Shown here: piece by piece, positions 52,734 to 62,104 of the stretch | Layout: each line of letters starts with the position of its first letter | Numbering within the stretch: position 1 is the stretch's first letter | NCBI GenBank assembly: GCA_964569385.1 | Contig: CAZMUM010000014.1 | Coordinates: 1 to 64,000 of the forward strand | Reading direction: 5' to 3' | Source of the DNA: JAADHX01 sp964569385 | Lineage (GTDB): Bacteria > Actinomycetota > Acidimicrobiia > Acidimicrobiales > Poriferisodalaceae | Length of the DNA stretch: 64,000 nt | The notes under the pieces: model-generated | Databases searched by the model: none | What the model saw: only the letters and a program-made list of their open reading frames with translations | Told to the model about the DNA's origin: nothing | Translations under genes and position numbers: made by a program

Positions 52734-53866
52734 TGACAATGAAGGTGCCTTTGACAGACCTGCAGGCTCACCGGCGCATCATTGGAGACGACATCGATGC
52801 GCGGGTCCTGGCGGTCATCAACTCTGGACGCTGGATAATGGGTCCGGAAATTGAATCTCTCGAGGCCGAGTTGAGTGCGTTCTGTGGCAGCCGTAACGTC
52901 ATCTCTTGCTCGAATGGCACGGACGCACTTGTAATGGGACTGTTGGCTCTTGGCGTACTCCCTGGAGACGCCGTCGTGTGCCCGACGTTCACGTTCGCGG
53001 CTACAGCTGAAGCCATCTCGTTCATCGGAGCTGTCCCGTTGTTCGCAGACATTGAGGAGCGCGGTTTCAACTTATGCGCGGACTCTCTTGAGGACGCTAT
53101 CGCCGCGGGCGCAGATGCTGGTCTGAACGTGGTTGGGGTGATACCAGTCGACCTGTTCGGCATCGCCGCGAGCTACGCCGCGATCAAGCGCATCGCCGCG
53201 TCTCACGGTATGTGGGTGTTGGCAGATGCCGCTCAATCATTCGGCTGTGAGACCGACGACGGTGCTGTCGGGTCGCTAGCAGCGATATCCACTACGAGTT
53301 TCTTCCCCGCCAAACCTCTCGGATGTTACGGCGATGGCGGCGCCGTGTTCACCAACGATGACGAGCTGGCTTCCGTTTTGGCCAGTTTGCGGGTGCATGG
53401 CCAGGGAACACACAAGTATGACAACGAGCGGGTGGGGCTCAATGCGCGCCTAGATGCAATTCAGGCAGCCGTTGTGTCGGAAAAGCTCTCGATCTTCAGG
53501 GACGAACTCACCGCTCGGCGATACGTGGCGGACCGATACTCGGAGTTGCTCGGCGGATTGGTGGCGGTTCCGATGGTGCCACAAGGCGTTGTTCCAGCCT
53601 GGGCTCAGTACACGATCCGTGTTCGTGATCGCGACGCAGTCCAACGCAGCTTGGCGAATGACGGAGTGGGCACTGCGGTATATTACTCGCTACCGTTGCA
53701 CCGCCAGACGGCCTATCAATGCGGCGCTGGTGCCCAGCTGGTGGAGTGCAGCAGGTCAGAGATCGCGGCTACCGAGGTGCTTAGCATCCCGATGCATGCC
53801 TATATGTCTGATGACGACATCGAGCTGGTTGCGAGAGCTCTTGCCTCGGCAACCGCTGACGCGTGA
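52733..53866 (+). CDS. WbpE-type DegT/DnrJ/EryC1 aminotransferase
   Basis: 377 residues. PLP-dependent fold with ADAAQS (164-169) and the PLP Lys194 in FFPAKPLGCYGDGG. Would transfer an amino group to C3 of the 3-keto uronate made by the WbpB part of the preceding fusion. ATG 52733 shares a base with that gene's stop. Confidence 0.9.
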   Translation: MTMKVPLTDLQAHRRIIGDDIDARVLAVINSGRWIMGPEIESLEAELSAFCGSRNVISCSNGTDALVMGLLALGVLPGDAVVCPTFTFAATAEAISFIGAVPLFADIEERGFNLCADSLEDAIAAGADAGLNVVGVIPVDLFGIAASYAAIKRIAASHGMWVLADAAQSFGCETDDGAVGSLAAISTTSFFPAKPLGCYGDGGAVFTNDDELASVLASLRVHGQGTHKYDNERVGLNARLDAIQAAVVSEKLSIFRDELTARRYVADRYSELLGGLVAVPMVPQGVVPAWAQYTIRVRDRDAVQRSLANDGVGTAVYYSLPLHRQTAYQCGAGAQLVECSRSEIAATEVLSIPMHAYMSDDDIELVARALASATADA

Positions 53867-53899
53867 CTGTGTTTGCTGCTGTGCGGTCGCGTCTCTAGC

Positions 53900-55141
53900 G
53901 TGACAGCTAAGACAGGGATCTCCCGCTTCGCTGGCCGAAGAATTTTGCTTGTTCACTACGGCGAAGATATCCCTCTTGACGATGGCTATCGGCCCTTGCG
54001 AGTCGGTCGACTAGCGCGTGATCTCATCGACGCCGGCGCGGACGTTACCCGCTACTGCCCGACGTTCTCGGCGTTGAGCAGACGTCAGCGGCCTATGGCT
54101 TCGTCGGGGTCGTCTTCTCACGAAGGTGTCGTTATCTTGATCCCGACTCGTGCGTATCGGTCGTCGCGCGGTTACGAGCGCCTTGGGTTCATCTCAGACT
54201 TCGCTAAGGGAGTTGGGCGTGCTGCGCGGTGCGACGATCAGTTCGATCTGGCTATCGTCGGCTACCCCCCGCCCGGTGTGGCTGGTACTTTGCGGCGTTC
54301 GGTCGGTGGGTCGCTACCAATCCTCGCCGACATTCGTGACTTGTGGCCGGACGCCCTCGCTCCATCGGGTAACCGTCTTGTAACAGTCGCGGCGGCTACT
54401 GTCGGCAAGTTCCTGTCACAGGAACTTCGGGCCACAAGGGGAGTTGTCGCGGCGTCGGAGATGATGCTAGGTCGGGCTCCGCGCTCCAAACGTCGAAGAG
54501 TCATACCAATCGGGATTGCAGCGGCCTCAGCCCTCGAAGTTCCTCTTGGCACCCAGGGCTCGATGCGTGTGGTGTTCGTGGGGACCTTCAGCCAGCTCTT
54601 CGATATTGGCTCAATGCTTGAGGGGTGGTCACGTTTTGTCGAGTCGACCCACCGCACCGGTGACGCCCCGGTCCTCGAACTCGCCGGTCATGGCGAGAAT
54701 GCTGAGGCGATCCAATGCGCCGCCCAAAAAATTCGTGGCGTGCATGTAGCTGGTCGGGTGCCTTCTACGGATGTCCCGGCACTGCTTGCGTCGGCTGACG
54801 TCGGCGTTGCGCCAACCCGAAAAGGTCAGGGGACGACGGTCTCGAACAAGATCTCCGAGTATTTCGGCGCTGGTCTGTTCGTGTTGCACTCACTAGAACC
54901 TGCAGTTGGTGCTGGCATCAGTCGCTTAGGACTTGGTCGTCATGTTTCTTGGAGTCCGGCCGAGTGGAAGCGAGCGTTCGCAGCGGCTGATCGCGGGTTG
55001 AAGCACATCCGGTCGACGCGCTTGATTCGCCAGGAGCGTGCGAATTCCGAGTTCGGGCCTCAGGTTGTCAGAGAGCAGTGGTTCAGTGAGATCGACGCCG
55101 CGCTGGAATCTGGGCAGACACCGCGATTTCGCAGGACCTGA
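53900..55141 (+). CDS. GT4-type glycosyltransferase (WbuB-like)
   Basis: About 413 residues. N-terminal RILLVHYGEDIPLDDGYRPL, ADIRDLWPDAL, and C-terminal SADVGVAPTRKGQGTTVSNK followed by ISEYFGAG, like amino-sugar GT4 enzymes. The start is uncertain: TTG 53873 or GTG 53900 (used). Same strand as the aminotransferase and just behind it. Convergent with asnB (136-nt gap, nothing seen there). Confidence 0.82.
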   Translation: MTAKTGISRFAGRRILLVHYGEDIPLDDGYRPLRVGRLARDLIDAGADVTRYCPTFSALSRRQRPMASSGSSSHEGVVILIPTRAYRSSRGYERLGFISDFAKGVGRAARCDDQFDLAIVGYPPPGVAGTLRRSVGGSLPILADIRDLWPDALAPSGNRLVTVAAATVGKFLSQELRATRGVVAASEMMLGRAPRSKRRRVIPIGIAAASALEVPLGTQGSMRVVFVGTFSQLFDIGSMLEGWSRFVESTHRTGDAPVLELAGHGENAEAIQCAAQKIRGVHVAGRVPSTDVPALLASADVGVAPTRKGQGTTVSNKISEYFGAGLFVLHSLEPAVGAGISRLGLGRHVSWSPAEWKRAFAAADRGLKHIRSTRLIRQERANSEFGPQVVREQWFSEIDAALESGQTPRFRRT

Positions 55142-55277
55142 CCGGGGACTGCACAGCAGGTGGCACTCTCGTTCACGGTGTCGTCGAATCGATGTTCCCC
55201 GATCGAGATTTTGGCTTCGAACGCAGAGTCGAAGGGCTCCTGCACAGTCGCTAGTCGAACAATCTGGTTCGGCTTGC

Positions 55278-57182
55278 TCAAACCTCGACCTCGAATTCTC
55301 GCATCCATTGATCGAGGGAGTATGCGCGGAAGAGTTGTCGGAGGGCGTTGGAATCCTTGGCCGCGGTTCGGTCTCGCAGTGCGACGGCAAGCACCGTGGG
55401 CTCCAGCACCGCCCCGGCAGCGAAGTCGCTCGAGCGGAAATGGTTCTGGAAGAACGGGTACAGCTCGCCAGTCATCCACTTTGTGAGTGGCGTGTTGAAG
55501 CCGAGCTTAGTTCTTCTGTCCAGGATGGAATCGGGCACGCGGCCTCGCAACGCCACGCGAAGTACGTCCTTGGTCCTGCCGCCTCGCATCTTGAGCTCAT
55601 CCGGAAGGCTCACCAAGTACTCGACGAGACGGTGATCTAGGAATGGTACGCGCGCCTCGATCGAGTGGGCCATCGAGTTCCGGTCTTCGTACCGCAGGAG
55701 TGCTGGAATACTCAGACTCGTCAGGTCGGCCACCTGACGGTGCGCGATTCCTCCAACTCCTGAGGTTGTGAGCCCCAGCCGTGCTTGTGCAGCATCCCAA
55801 TCTGGCCTGAACTGTTGGTTGAGTGACTCGGCCAGCGACCACGTTCGAAATCGAAATGCGTTCGGTAAGTAGCGTATGCCTTGACTGATGCGCCACTGGG
55901 CAGGGTCGCCGCTACGAACTAGCCCTGCGGCCTCACGGATTGTGTCCAGCGCCCTGTACTGGCGCGCTAGTGATTGCAGATAGAAAAAATAATACTTGCG
56001 ATAGCCACAAAGGACCTCATCCCCTCCCTGCCCGTCAAGCAATACCTTTACTCCGTTTCGGCGTGCGTCGGCCATAACCGACCATTGCGCGTAGATGCCG
56101 GTGCTGAGATACGGCTCCTCTTGGTGCCATGCTATGTTCGCGTGTTCTGCTACGAAGCCTGCAGGTGTAGGTAGTACCGAGTGTCCAGTAGCGCCTACAG
56201 CTGAGTTAAGGATCGCAGCGTATTCGCGCTCATCGTGCTCAGGTTGATCGGAGTTTGAGGTAAAGGTGGACATTGGCGTGTTGACTAGGCTGCTAGCGAT
56301 CGCCACCACAGACGAGGAGTCGAGGCCGCCCGATAGGCTTGATCCAACAACGACATCGCTACGCATTCGGAGCGCTACCGATGATTCAAAGAGCTGCGCG
56401 AACTCGGAAGCGGCTTCGTGGATGTCGGTTGTACCAGGCTTGTCGACGGCTGAGGCTAAGTCCCAGAAGGTCGACTCTTGTAGTCGACTTGGGTTGTCGA
56501 GATCGATAGTCGCGAATGTGCCAGGAGTTAAGGCCGTGACTCCCTCGAACATAGTCTGCTCGTCTGAATTCACATGAGACCATCGCAGGAACTGAGCCGC
56601 AGCTTCGCGGTTAAGGCGTGGCCTGACGAGTCCGGAGGCGAGAATACCCTTTATCTCCGAAGCGAAAACAAGCCCGTCAGCGGTGCGGGCTACGTGTAGA
56701 GGCTTGATCCCCAGGCGGTCCCGCGACAGCACGACTCGCCGACGGTCCAGGTCCCACAGCGCCATAGCCCACATGCCATTGAAGCGGGCGAAGCAGTCGG
56801 TACCCCATTCTTCGTACGCTGCGAGTACGACCTCCGAATCTGTACCGGTCCTAAACTCATAACCACACTTCTGGAGCTCAAGACGTAGTTCGATGTAGTT
56901 GTAGATCTCGCCATTGTGTGCGAGCCAGAGGCGTCCACTCGGAGTGGCCATTGGCTGAAGGCCCGCGTCGGTGGTGTCGAGGATTGCTAGCCGAAGATGC
57001 CCGATCGCGATCTGGCCTTGGCAGTCGACTCTCGCTAGGTTTTGGGTCCAAGCAGCGTGTCGACCGTGACCTATGAGAAACGCCCGACCGTCAGGGCCTC
57101 GGTGAGATTGGGCGTCGAGCATGGCCTCTATGGCTTCGAGGGGTCCAAATTGCCCACGAATGAGGCCCGCAATTCCGCACAT
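55278..57182 (-). CDS. asnB: Asparagine synthase (glutamine-hydrolysing) family
   Basis: 634 residues. N-terminal class II glutaminase with catalytic Cys2 (MCGIAG) and HRGPDG; C-terminal synthetase with PP-loop SGGLDSSSV and GQGGDEVLCGYRKYY. In polysaccharide loci such proteins often amidate a uronic acid carboxyl instead of aspartate, which fits the uronate pathway next door (inference). GAGGA lies about 6 nt before the ATG. Minus strand inside a plus-strand locus, so separately transcribed. Confidence 0.92.
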   Translation of the reverse strand: MCGIAGLIRGQFGPLEAIEAMLDAQSHRGPDGRAFLIGHGRHAAWTQNLARVDCQGQIAIGHLRLAILDTTDAGLQPMATPSGRLWLAHNGEIYNYIELRLELQKCGYEFRTGTDSEVVLAAYEEWGTDCFARFNGMWAMALWDLDRRRVVLSRDRLGIKPLHVARTADGLVFASEIKGILASGLVRPRLNREAAAQFLRWSHVNSDEQTMFEGVTALTPGTFATIDLDNPSRLQESTFWDLASAVDKPGTTDIHEAASEFAQLFESSVALRMRSDVVVGSSLSGGLDSSSVVAIASSLVNTPMSTFTSNSDQPEHDEREYAAILNSAVGATGHSVLPTPAGFVAEHANIAWHQEEPYLSTGIYAQWSVMADARRNGVKVLLDGQGGDEVLCGYRKYYFFYLQSLARQYRALDTIREAAGLVRSGDPAQWRISQGIRYLPNAFRFRTWSLAESLNQQFRPDWDAAQARLGLTTSGVGGIAHRQVADLTSLSIPALLRYEDRNSMAHSIEARVPFLDHRLVEYLVSLPDELKMRGGRTKDVLRVALRGRVPDSILDRRTKLGFNTPLTKWMTGELYPFFQNHFRSSDFAAGAVLEPTVLAVALRDRTAAKDSNALRQLFRAYSLDQWMREFEVEV

Positions 57183-58089
57183 GTAGAGTCCTCAGATGCC
57201 ACGGGAGACAGGGCCAAGCGACGCTAGCCCGCACAGCGGCTTTGTTTGGCCTGAAGAGTCTATATGTCCAAGCCCTGGCTGGGCGCCGTGGGCATCCGTC
57301 AGGTTCGATGGTGGGCCGTTGGACCGGCATCACGGTCACCGGGGTTGGGTTCTGGATATCAGCGTGCCGGAACCCGCCCGACACGATTACATCGGTTGTG
57401 ATCAACATCGCCGCCTCACAAGTCTCGGAGCCGTCAGCGGCAGCGTCAACGTCATCGACTACCCGCACCTGCAGGTCGGAGAGGTCACGGGCCAGCAAGC
57501 GTCGCTTTGGTGCCGGTGACGACTCGCCGCGACGCTGACGGTTTCGGTTCCAAACGAGCCGACTCTGCGACCACCACCCGTCCGTTCGTGCACACGGCGA
57601 TACCTACGCGTCGAGACCTCGGCCTACATGCGGTCCCTCGCCACCTGGATCAACGGATCCATGGCAGCCTACGGCTCGAACGTCTCTAGCTCTGGCTCAG
57701 CGGAACCGTCCGTTGCTGCCACTCGGGGCCGCCGGCTGTCCGGGACCATGACCGTTGCCACATGCGCAGCATCAAGGACCACCTCCGGCGGTCCACAGGA
57801 GGGCTCTTCCACGGACGCGGCCCATCAGCGACGCGAATTCGGGCACGACACAAGACCATGAACAATCGGGCTAGCCTTAACCCGTGACCAGCGAGCATGA
57901 ACCAAGATCTGCGGCGACCACTTGTGCACGCAGCCCAGGAGACGGGCATGTGCTCAGCCATGATGTTGATCAAAGAAAAACACCATGAGGCCCCTCACAA
58001 GATGATGCTGGTTCAAACGAGTCGCCTCTCTGGCGACCCCGTGAGCGGAACATGACTGTCGGTTTGCCATCTCTCGGCACTGCCCACCC
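57183..58089. other. 907 bp without a confident gene
   Basis: Lies between divergent asnB and the next glycosyltransferase. On the minus strand 57290-57500 reads a longer stretch (LARDLSDLQVRVVDDVDAA) that looks protein-like but has no family that I recognise, and frames break around it. Probably decayed coding sequence. asnB and the transferase promoters must also lie here. Confidence 0.5.
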
Positions 58090-59208
58090 ATGACCGACCG
58101 ACGACGGCAGCGAGTAGCCCACCTGACATCGGTTCATCCGGTTGGAGATACCCGCATCCTCCATCGTGAATGCGCCGCCCTCGCATCGGCTGGCCTCGAC
58201 GTGACGCTGGTCGCGTGTGGTGAGCCGGTTTCTGAGATACCTCCTGGGGTTACTCTCGATCTGGTCAGCCCGTCGCGTGGCCGGTTACGACGAGTTCTGT
58301 TCGGCTCATCACGCGTTGGGTGGCGGGCGTACCGAGGAGGAGCGGGCCTAGTTCACCTTCACGATCCTGAATTGATCTGGGTAGGAATTCTGTTGAAGTT
58401 GGCTGGCAGAAAAGTTGTGTTCGACTCACATGAAGACTTGCGTCGAGACGTCCTCGATAAGGACTGGGTGCCCCGACCACTACGTCGGACGGTTGGCTCG
58501 ATTCTGTGCTTTTTCGCGCGGGTCGCCGGCAAGACATTCGATCTGATCGTGGTCGCGTCGCCTGAATTCGCCGAGCCGTTCGGAACAGGGGAGACCATTC
58601 TCGTCCGAAACTATGAGAACGCTGACCGGTTTCCGTCTACCAGAGCGCTGGCGAGCCCGGCGAGGATATTGTACGTAGGCTCAGTGACCAAGAGTCGTGG
58701 AGCCTTGGAGATGGCCGCAGCGGCTGCGACCTTCGCGAGTCCAGACACCGGATCGGTCTTCGTCGTCGTCGGCGAAGTTTCGCCGACCCTGCGTGAGGAG
58801 ATGGATCGTGTTGCGGGAGATGCGCGGGTCGAATACCTAGGACGCGTTTCGCGCGACGGTGTTACCGAGCAGATCAATCGCGCTTCTGTCGGGCTCTCGC
58901 TTCTGCACCCGACGCCCCAATATAAGATCGCTATTCCAACCAAGATTATCGAATATGCAGCAGGCGGTGTGCCATCGCTGGTGTCGAATTTTGGTTGGGC
59001 TCGCCGGACGATCGACAAGTTGGAGTGCGGCGTGACGGTAGACCCGTTGGACCCAGTAGCGATAGCTCGCGCCGTGCAGGAGATGCTGGATGATCCGGCC
59101 GCCGCGAATGAAATGGGTGCCCGAGGTCGCCAGGCTGTGATCGACCACATGAACTGGGATCAGGAGGCTGATAAGTTGCTAGCGGCCTACCGAGCAGTTC
59201 TCACGTGA
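58090..59208 (+). CDS. GT4 glycosyltransferase
   Basis: 372 residues. N-terminal HLTSVHPVGDTRILHRECAA, middle DSHEDLRRDV (common in this subfamily), C-terminal AIPTKIIEYAAGGVPSLVSN with the donor-site Glu. Adds a sugar to the growing repeat unit. ATG 58090 has no clear ribosome-binding site. Confidence 0.88.
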   Translation: MTDRRRQRVAHLTSVHPVGDTRILHRECAALASAGLDVTLVACGEPVSEIPPGVTLDLVSPSRGRLRRVLFGSSRVGWRAYRGGAGLVHLHDPELIWVGILLKLAGRKVVFDSHEDLRRDVLDKDWVPRPLRRTVGSILCFFARVAGKTFDLIVVASPEFAEPFGTGETILVRNYENADRFPSTRALASPARILYVGSVTKSRGALEMAAAAATFASPDTGSVFVVVGEVSPTLREEMDRVAGDARVEYLGRVSRDGVTEQINRASVGLSLLHPTPQYKIAIPTKIIEYAAGGVPSLVSNFGWARRTIDKLECGVTVDPLDPVAIARAVQEMLDDPAAANEMGARGRQAVIDHMNWDQEADKLLAAYRAVLT

Positions 59209-59253
59209 GACGTTGGTGGGTTCGTCGATGCTCAAAGGCGAACACCTAAACGA

Positions 59254-60561
59254 ATGCGTAGGGGGCCGATATTGCGCTCTGTTGCTTCGGTAGCGAGTGT
59301 CTCGCCGCCGCTACTCAGGCGAGTATCCGCCGTAGTCCTCGGAACCTCCGTGGGGCAACTCGTTCTTGTTGCGTCGACACCCGTCGTGGCGCGGCTTTAC
59401 ACACCTGTTGAGATAGGTGGTTTGGCGACTTTCGTCGCAATCATCGCGACATTGGCTGGCGGCGCTACGTTAAAATTTCCACTGGCCATCCCGCTACCAG
59501 CGCACGATCGTGACGCTCGTGCGCTTGCTGTGCTTTCACTATGGCTGTGCGTCGGAGCTGGGTCGGCCGTGGCGGCAGTTTGGATGGTGAACGGCGCGAG
59601 GTTCGCCGAGTGGTTGCAGGCGCCGGAGTTCGCCCGGCTTGGCTGGCAAGTAGGCCTTGGTGTCACCGTACTGGGCGCACTTGAGACGTCACACTATCTC
59701 GCGGTACGTGCTGAAGACTTCAATGGCATTGGGGTGAGCCGCTCGGTGGAGGGCGTATCGAAGGCTTCTGGCCAGGTCGGATTTGGCTCCGTAGGGCTCG
59801 GAGTGGGCGGCTTGATCCTTGCGGATGTTGCTAGCAGAATCCTGGCTGCGATCTACCTTTTTCAGCGCCTCAAGTCTCATGGGGCGGGGTATCTTCGATC
59901 AACCCTCGCTGACGTTCTCGCCAACGCTCGCCGGTACAGGTCTTTCGCAGCGTTCGGCGCACTCGCAGGTGTTCTGAATGTCGCCAGCCGACAGTCTCCC
60001 GTGATACTGCTTGCCGCTACATATGGCGCGGGTGCTGCCGGTACGTTTGCCCTGGCGCAGCGCTTTGTCGCTATGCCCGCCACGTTGTTGTCGCAAGCGA
60101 TTAGCCAGGTCGCGTTGGGTGAACTCACCAGACGACTGCGCGCAGGTAAGCAGATTCGCGTGAGCGCGTACTGGCGAGGTATCGCTGTGTTGACATCGGT
60201 GGCCGTCCCGGTTTTCCTGTTCATTGGTTTGGCTGGTCCCTCGGTAATTTCCGTGCTCCTGGGACCGGCCTGGGATGGTACCGGGTCGGTAGTGAGGGCG
60301 TTGTCGGTTTCCTTCGCGCTCCAGTTTGCGGTCGTGCCGATGGGTCAAACTCTGGTTGCACTCGAGCGGCAGGGCCTTCAACTGATGTGGGACGCCATGC
60401 GTCTGATACTTGCCGTTGTCTCGATCGCTGTCGGTTACAACGCTGGATGGAGCCTGACGCAGACCGTTCTTGGCCTGTCGGTAGTGTCTGCCTTCGGCTA
60501 CGTTGTTCTCGCGTTCCTTGGACACCTAGCGGTTAGAGCGGCACGACCCTCAGTTGGGTGA
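59254..60561 (+). CDS. Wzx-like polysaccharide flippase
   Basis: 435 residues, about twelve membrane segments, MATE/Wzx-type. The N-terminal VLGTSVGQLVLVASTPVVAR and LYTPVEIGGLATFVAI, and central GTFALAQRFVAMPATLLSQA, are typical of LPS/teichoic flippases. Moves lipid-linked repeats across the membrane for the Wzy-like polymerase. Confidence 0.88.
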   Translation: MRRGPILRSVASVASVSPPLLRRVSAVVLGTSVGQLVLVASTPVVARLYTPVEIGGLATFVAIIATLAGGATLKFPLAIPLPAHDRDARALAVLSLWLCVGAGSAVAAVWMVNGARFAEWLQAPEFARLGWQVGLGVTVLGALETSHYLAVRAEDFNGIGVSRSVEGVSKASGQVGFGSVGLGVGGLILADVASRILAAIYLFQRLKSHGAGYLRSTLADVLANARRYRSFAAFGALAGVLNVASRQSPVILLAATYGAGAAGTFALAQRFVAMPATLLSQAISQVALGELTRRLRAGKQIRVSAYWRGIAVLTSVAVPVFLFIGLAGPSVISVLLGPAWDGTGSVVRALSVSFALQFAVVPMGQTLVALERQGLQLMWDAMRLILAVVSIAVGYNAGWSLTQTVLGLSVVSAFGYVVLAFLGHLAVRAARPSVG

Positions 60562-60723
60562 GATATCCAGGCCCAGGCTCCGAACTATCACTCGTCCTAA
60601 TCACTCATCCGGGCTGCGGAAGTTCGATCCTGCCGATGCGGCACGGTTTGAGCGTGCGCGACTTGAGGACCGAGCCCTCGCGACGGGAATGTGCGGACGG
60701 GGGAGCCGCTGACACCCAGGCGA

Positions 60724-60729
60724 TAGTCT
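60724..60729 (+). promoter_or_regulatory. -10 box of the second Wzy-like gene
   Basis: TAGTCT ends 8 nt before ATG 60738, which supports that start over the longer frame and implies a leaderless message. Confidence 0.45.
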
Positions 60730-60737
60730 TGACTACG

Positions 60738-61997
60738 ATGACGACGCGAACTCGGGGTAGGTCTATGGCAGTGGGTCATGGATGGCCTCGCCGCGTTGGC
60801 CACCTGCGAGAGCCTGTAGAGATGGCGGCCCTCGCGCTCTTCGCACACGCAGGAACTCTGAAGGCCTTGGCGATTGTTGATCGGCTGCCAATCGATCTGA
60901 CGGTTGCTTCCGGTGCTGTGGTGTTGGTCTCAATGCTGGCGCGAGTTGCCTCCGGGAAGCGGCTGCCCGTGAAGCTAGGTGTCGTGGTTCTCTTCTTCGT
61001 CATCTTGGCTCCTTCGGTCGTGGATTTGGCGCCGTCGGATTATGCGAGCGAGAAGGCGTTCAACCTTTTTACACTGACGGTGCTGGTTGCGATAGCTCCC
61101 GGGGTGTTGGTTGCGTCACAGCGAAGCGCCGACTTGCTCCTCACCAGCTTGGCCTTTTTGGGGTCATTCGTTGCTGCCGTTGCTCTTGTTATCGACCATC
61201 GCACTGAGTTTACTAATCGGCTTGTTCTCGGGGCCGACGGATCTGCACCAATCGCGCTCGGACGGCTCGCCGGGTTAGCCGCGGTGGTGTTGCTCGCAAA
61301 GGCTCTGTACGGGTATCGCTTCCGGCGCACAGCGGCTGCACTGGCTGCGGTCTCCGCTGTCACGGTCGTGTTAACCCTGTCCCAGGGTCCGCTTATTGCG
61401 ACTGCGATAGGAGGCGCGGTTGTATTGTTCGGGGGCAGGCGTCACAGAAACGTGCTGTCATTCAGGGTTGTTGTGGGCTTGGCCGTCACCGGGATGGCGG
61501 CGACCACGGCCGTGTCGTTACTCTCCGCCCAGCAGGGGAGGGCACTGTCTGCAGTAGGGACATCGGAGACTGCGCGGCTCGAAATGTGGGAGTTGGTGGT
61601 CGGCGAGCGTGGCTCGCTCTTCTTAGGTCACGGATTTGGCTCGTTTTCGACAAACGGTGAATTTGTAGCCAACTACCCACACAATCTGTTCCTAGAGGTA
61701 CTGTACGAGTCCGGCGGTTTTGCGGCGGCAGGTGCAGTCGCGCTCGTCGTGGCCGGTCTTGTTGCCGCCCGCTCAGCGAGTCGGCGCGGTCTGGTCGGTG
61801 TGACGGTCGCCGGCGTCCTCGTCGCGACTTTGATCAACGCTATGGTGTCAGGAGACCTCAATGACAACCGGCCGTTGTTCATGATGATCAGCGCAGCTTT
61901 GACCCTGAGCAGGATAGGACTCGTCGAACGGCGAGAGTCGCGAGCCGCGCCAACTGAGCCGCCGACGCCCTCGGTTGTAAGTGGACTCAGAAAGTGA
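60738..61997 (+). CDS. Second O-antigen polymerase-like membrane protein
   Basis: 419 residues from ATG 60738. About ten membrane segments and the loop TSETARLEMWELVVGERGSL leading to GHGFGSF and NYPHNLFLEVLYESG, the O-antigen ligase/Wzy signature. Differs from the protein at 47997, so the locus has two polymerase/ligase candidates, one perhaps for ligation. A longer frame from 60558 lacks convincing sequence before 60738. Confidence 0.85.
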   Translation: MTTRTRGRSMAVGHGWPRRVGHLREPVEMAALALFAHAGTLKALAIVDRLPIDLTVASGAVVLVSMLARVASGKRLPVKLGVVVLFFVILAPSVVDLAPSDYASEKAFNLFTLTVLVAIAPGVLVASQRSADLLLTSLAFLGSFVAAVALVIDHRTEFTNRLVLGADGSAPIALGRLAGLAAVVLLAKALYGYRFRRTAAALAAVSAVTVVLTLSQGPLIATAIGGAVVLFGGRRHRNVLSFRVVVGLAVTGMAATTAVSLLSAQQGRALSAVGTSETARLEMWELVVGERGSLFLGHGFGSFSTNGEFVANYPHNLFLEVLYESGGFAAAGAVALVVAGLVAARSASRRGLVGVTVAGVLVATLINAMVSGDLNDNRPLFMMISAALTLSRIGLVERRESRAAPTEPPTPSVVSGLRK

Positions 61998-62104
61998 CGG
62001 CGTCGACTAGCTGCAGCCCATAGATTGACCACTCAATGTAGGGCTGACACACTCTAGGTGAGCCTATTGATTCTAGCGACAGGTTACTCTGTGCGCTACT
62101 AGCG

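Noticed and set aside
57091..57861. Several open frames on both strands between asnB and the next glycosyltransferase
   Set aside because: No recognised motifs and compositional bias of shadow frames; described only as probable decayed sequence.
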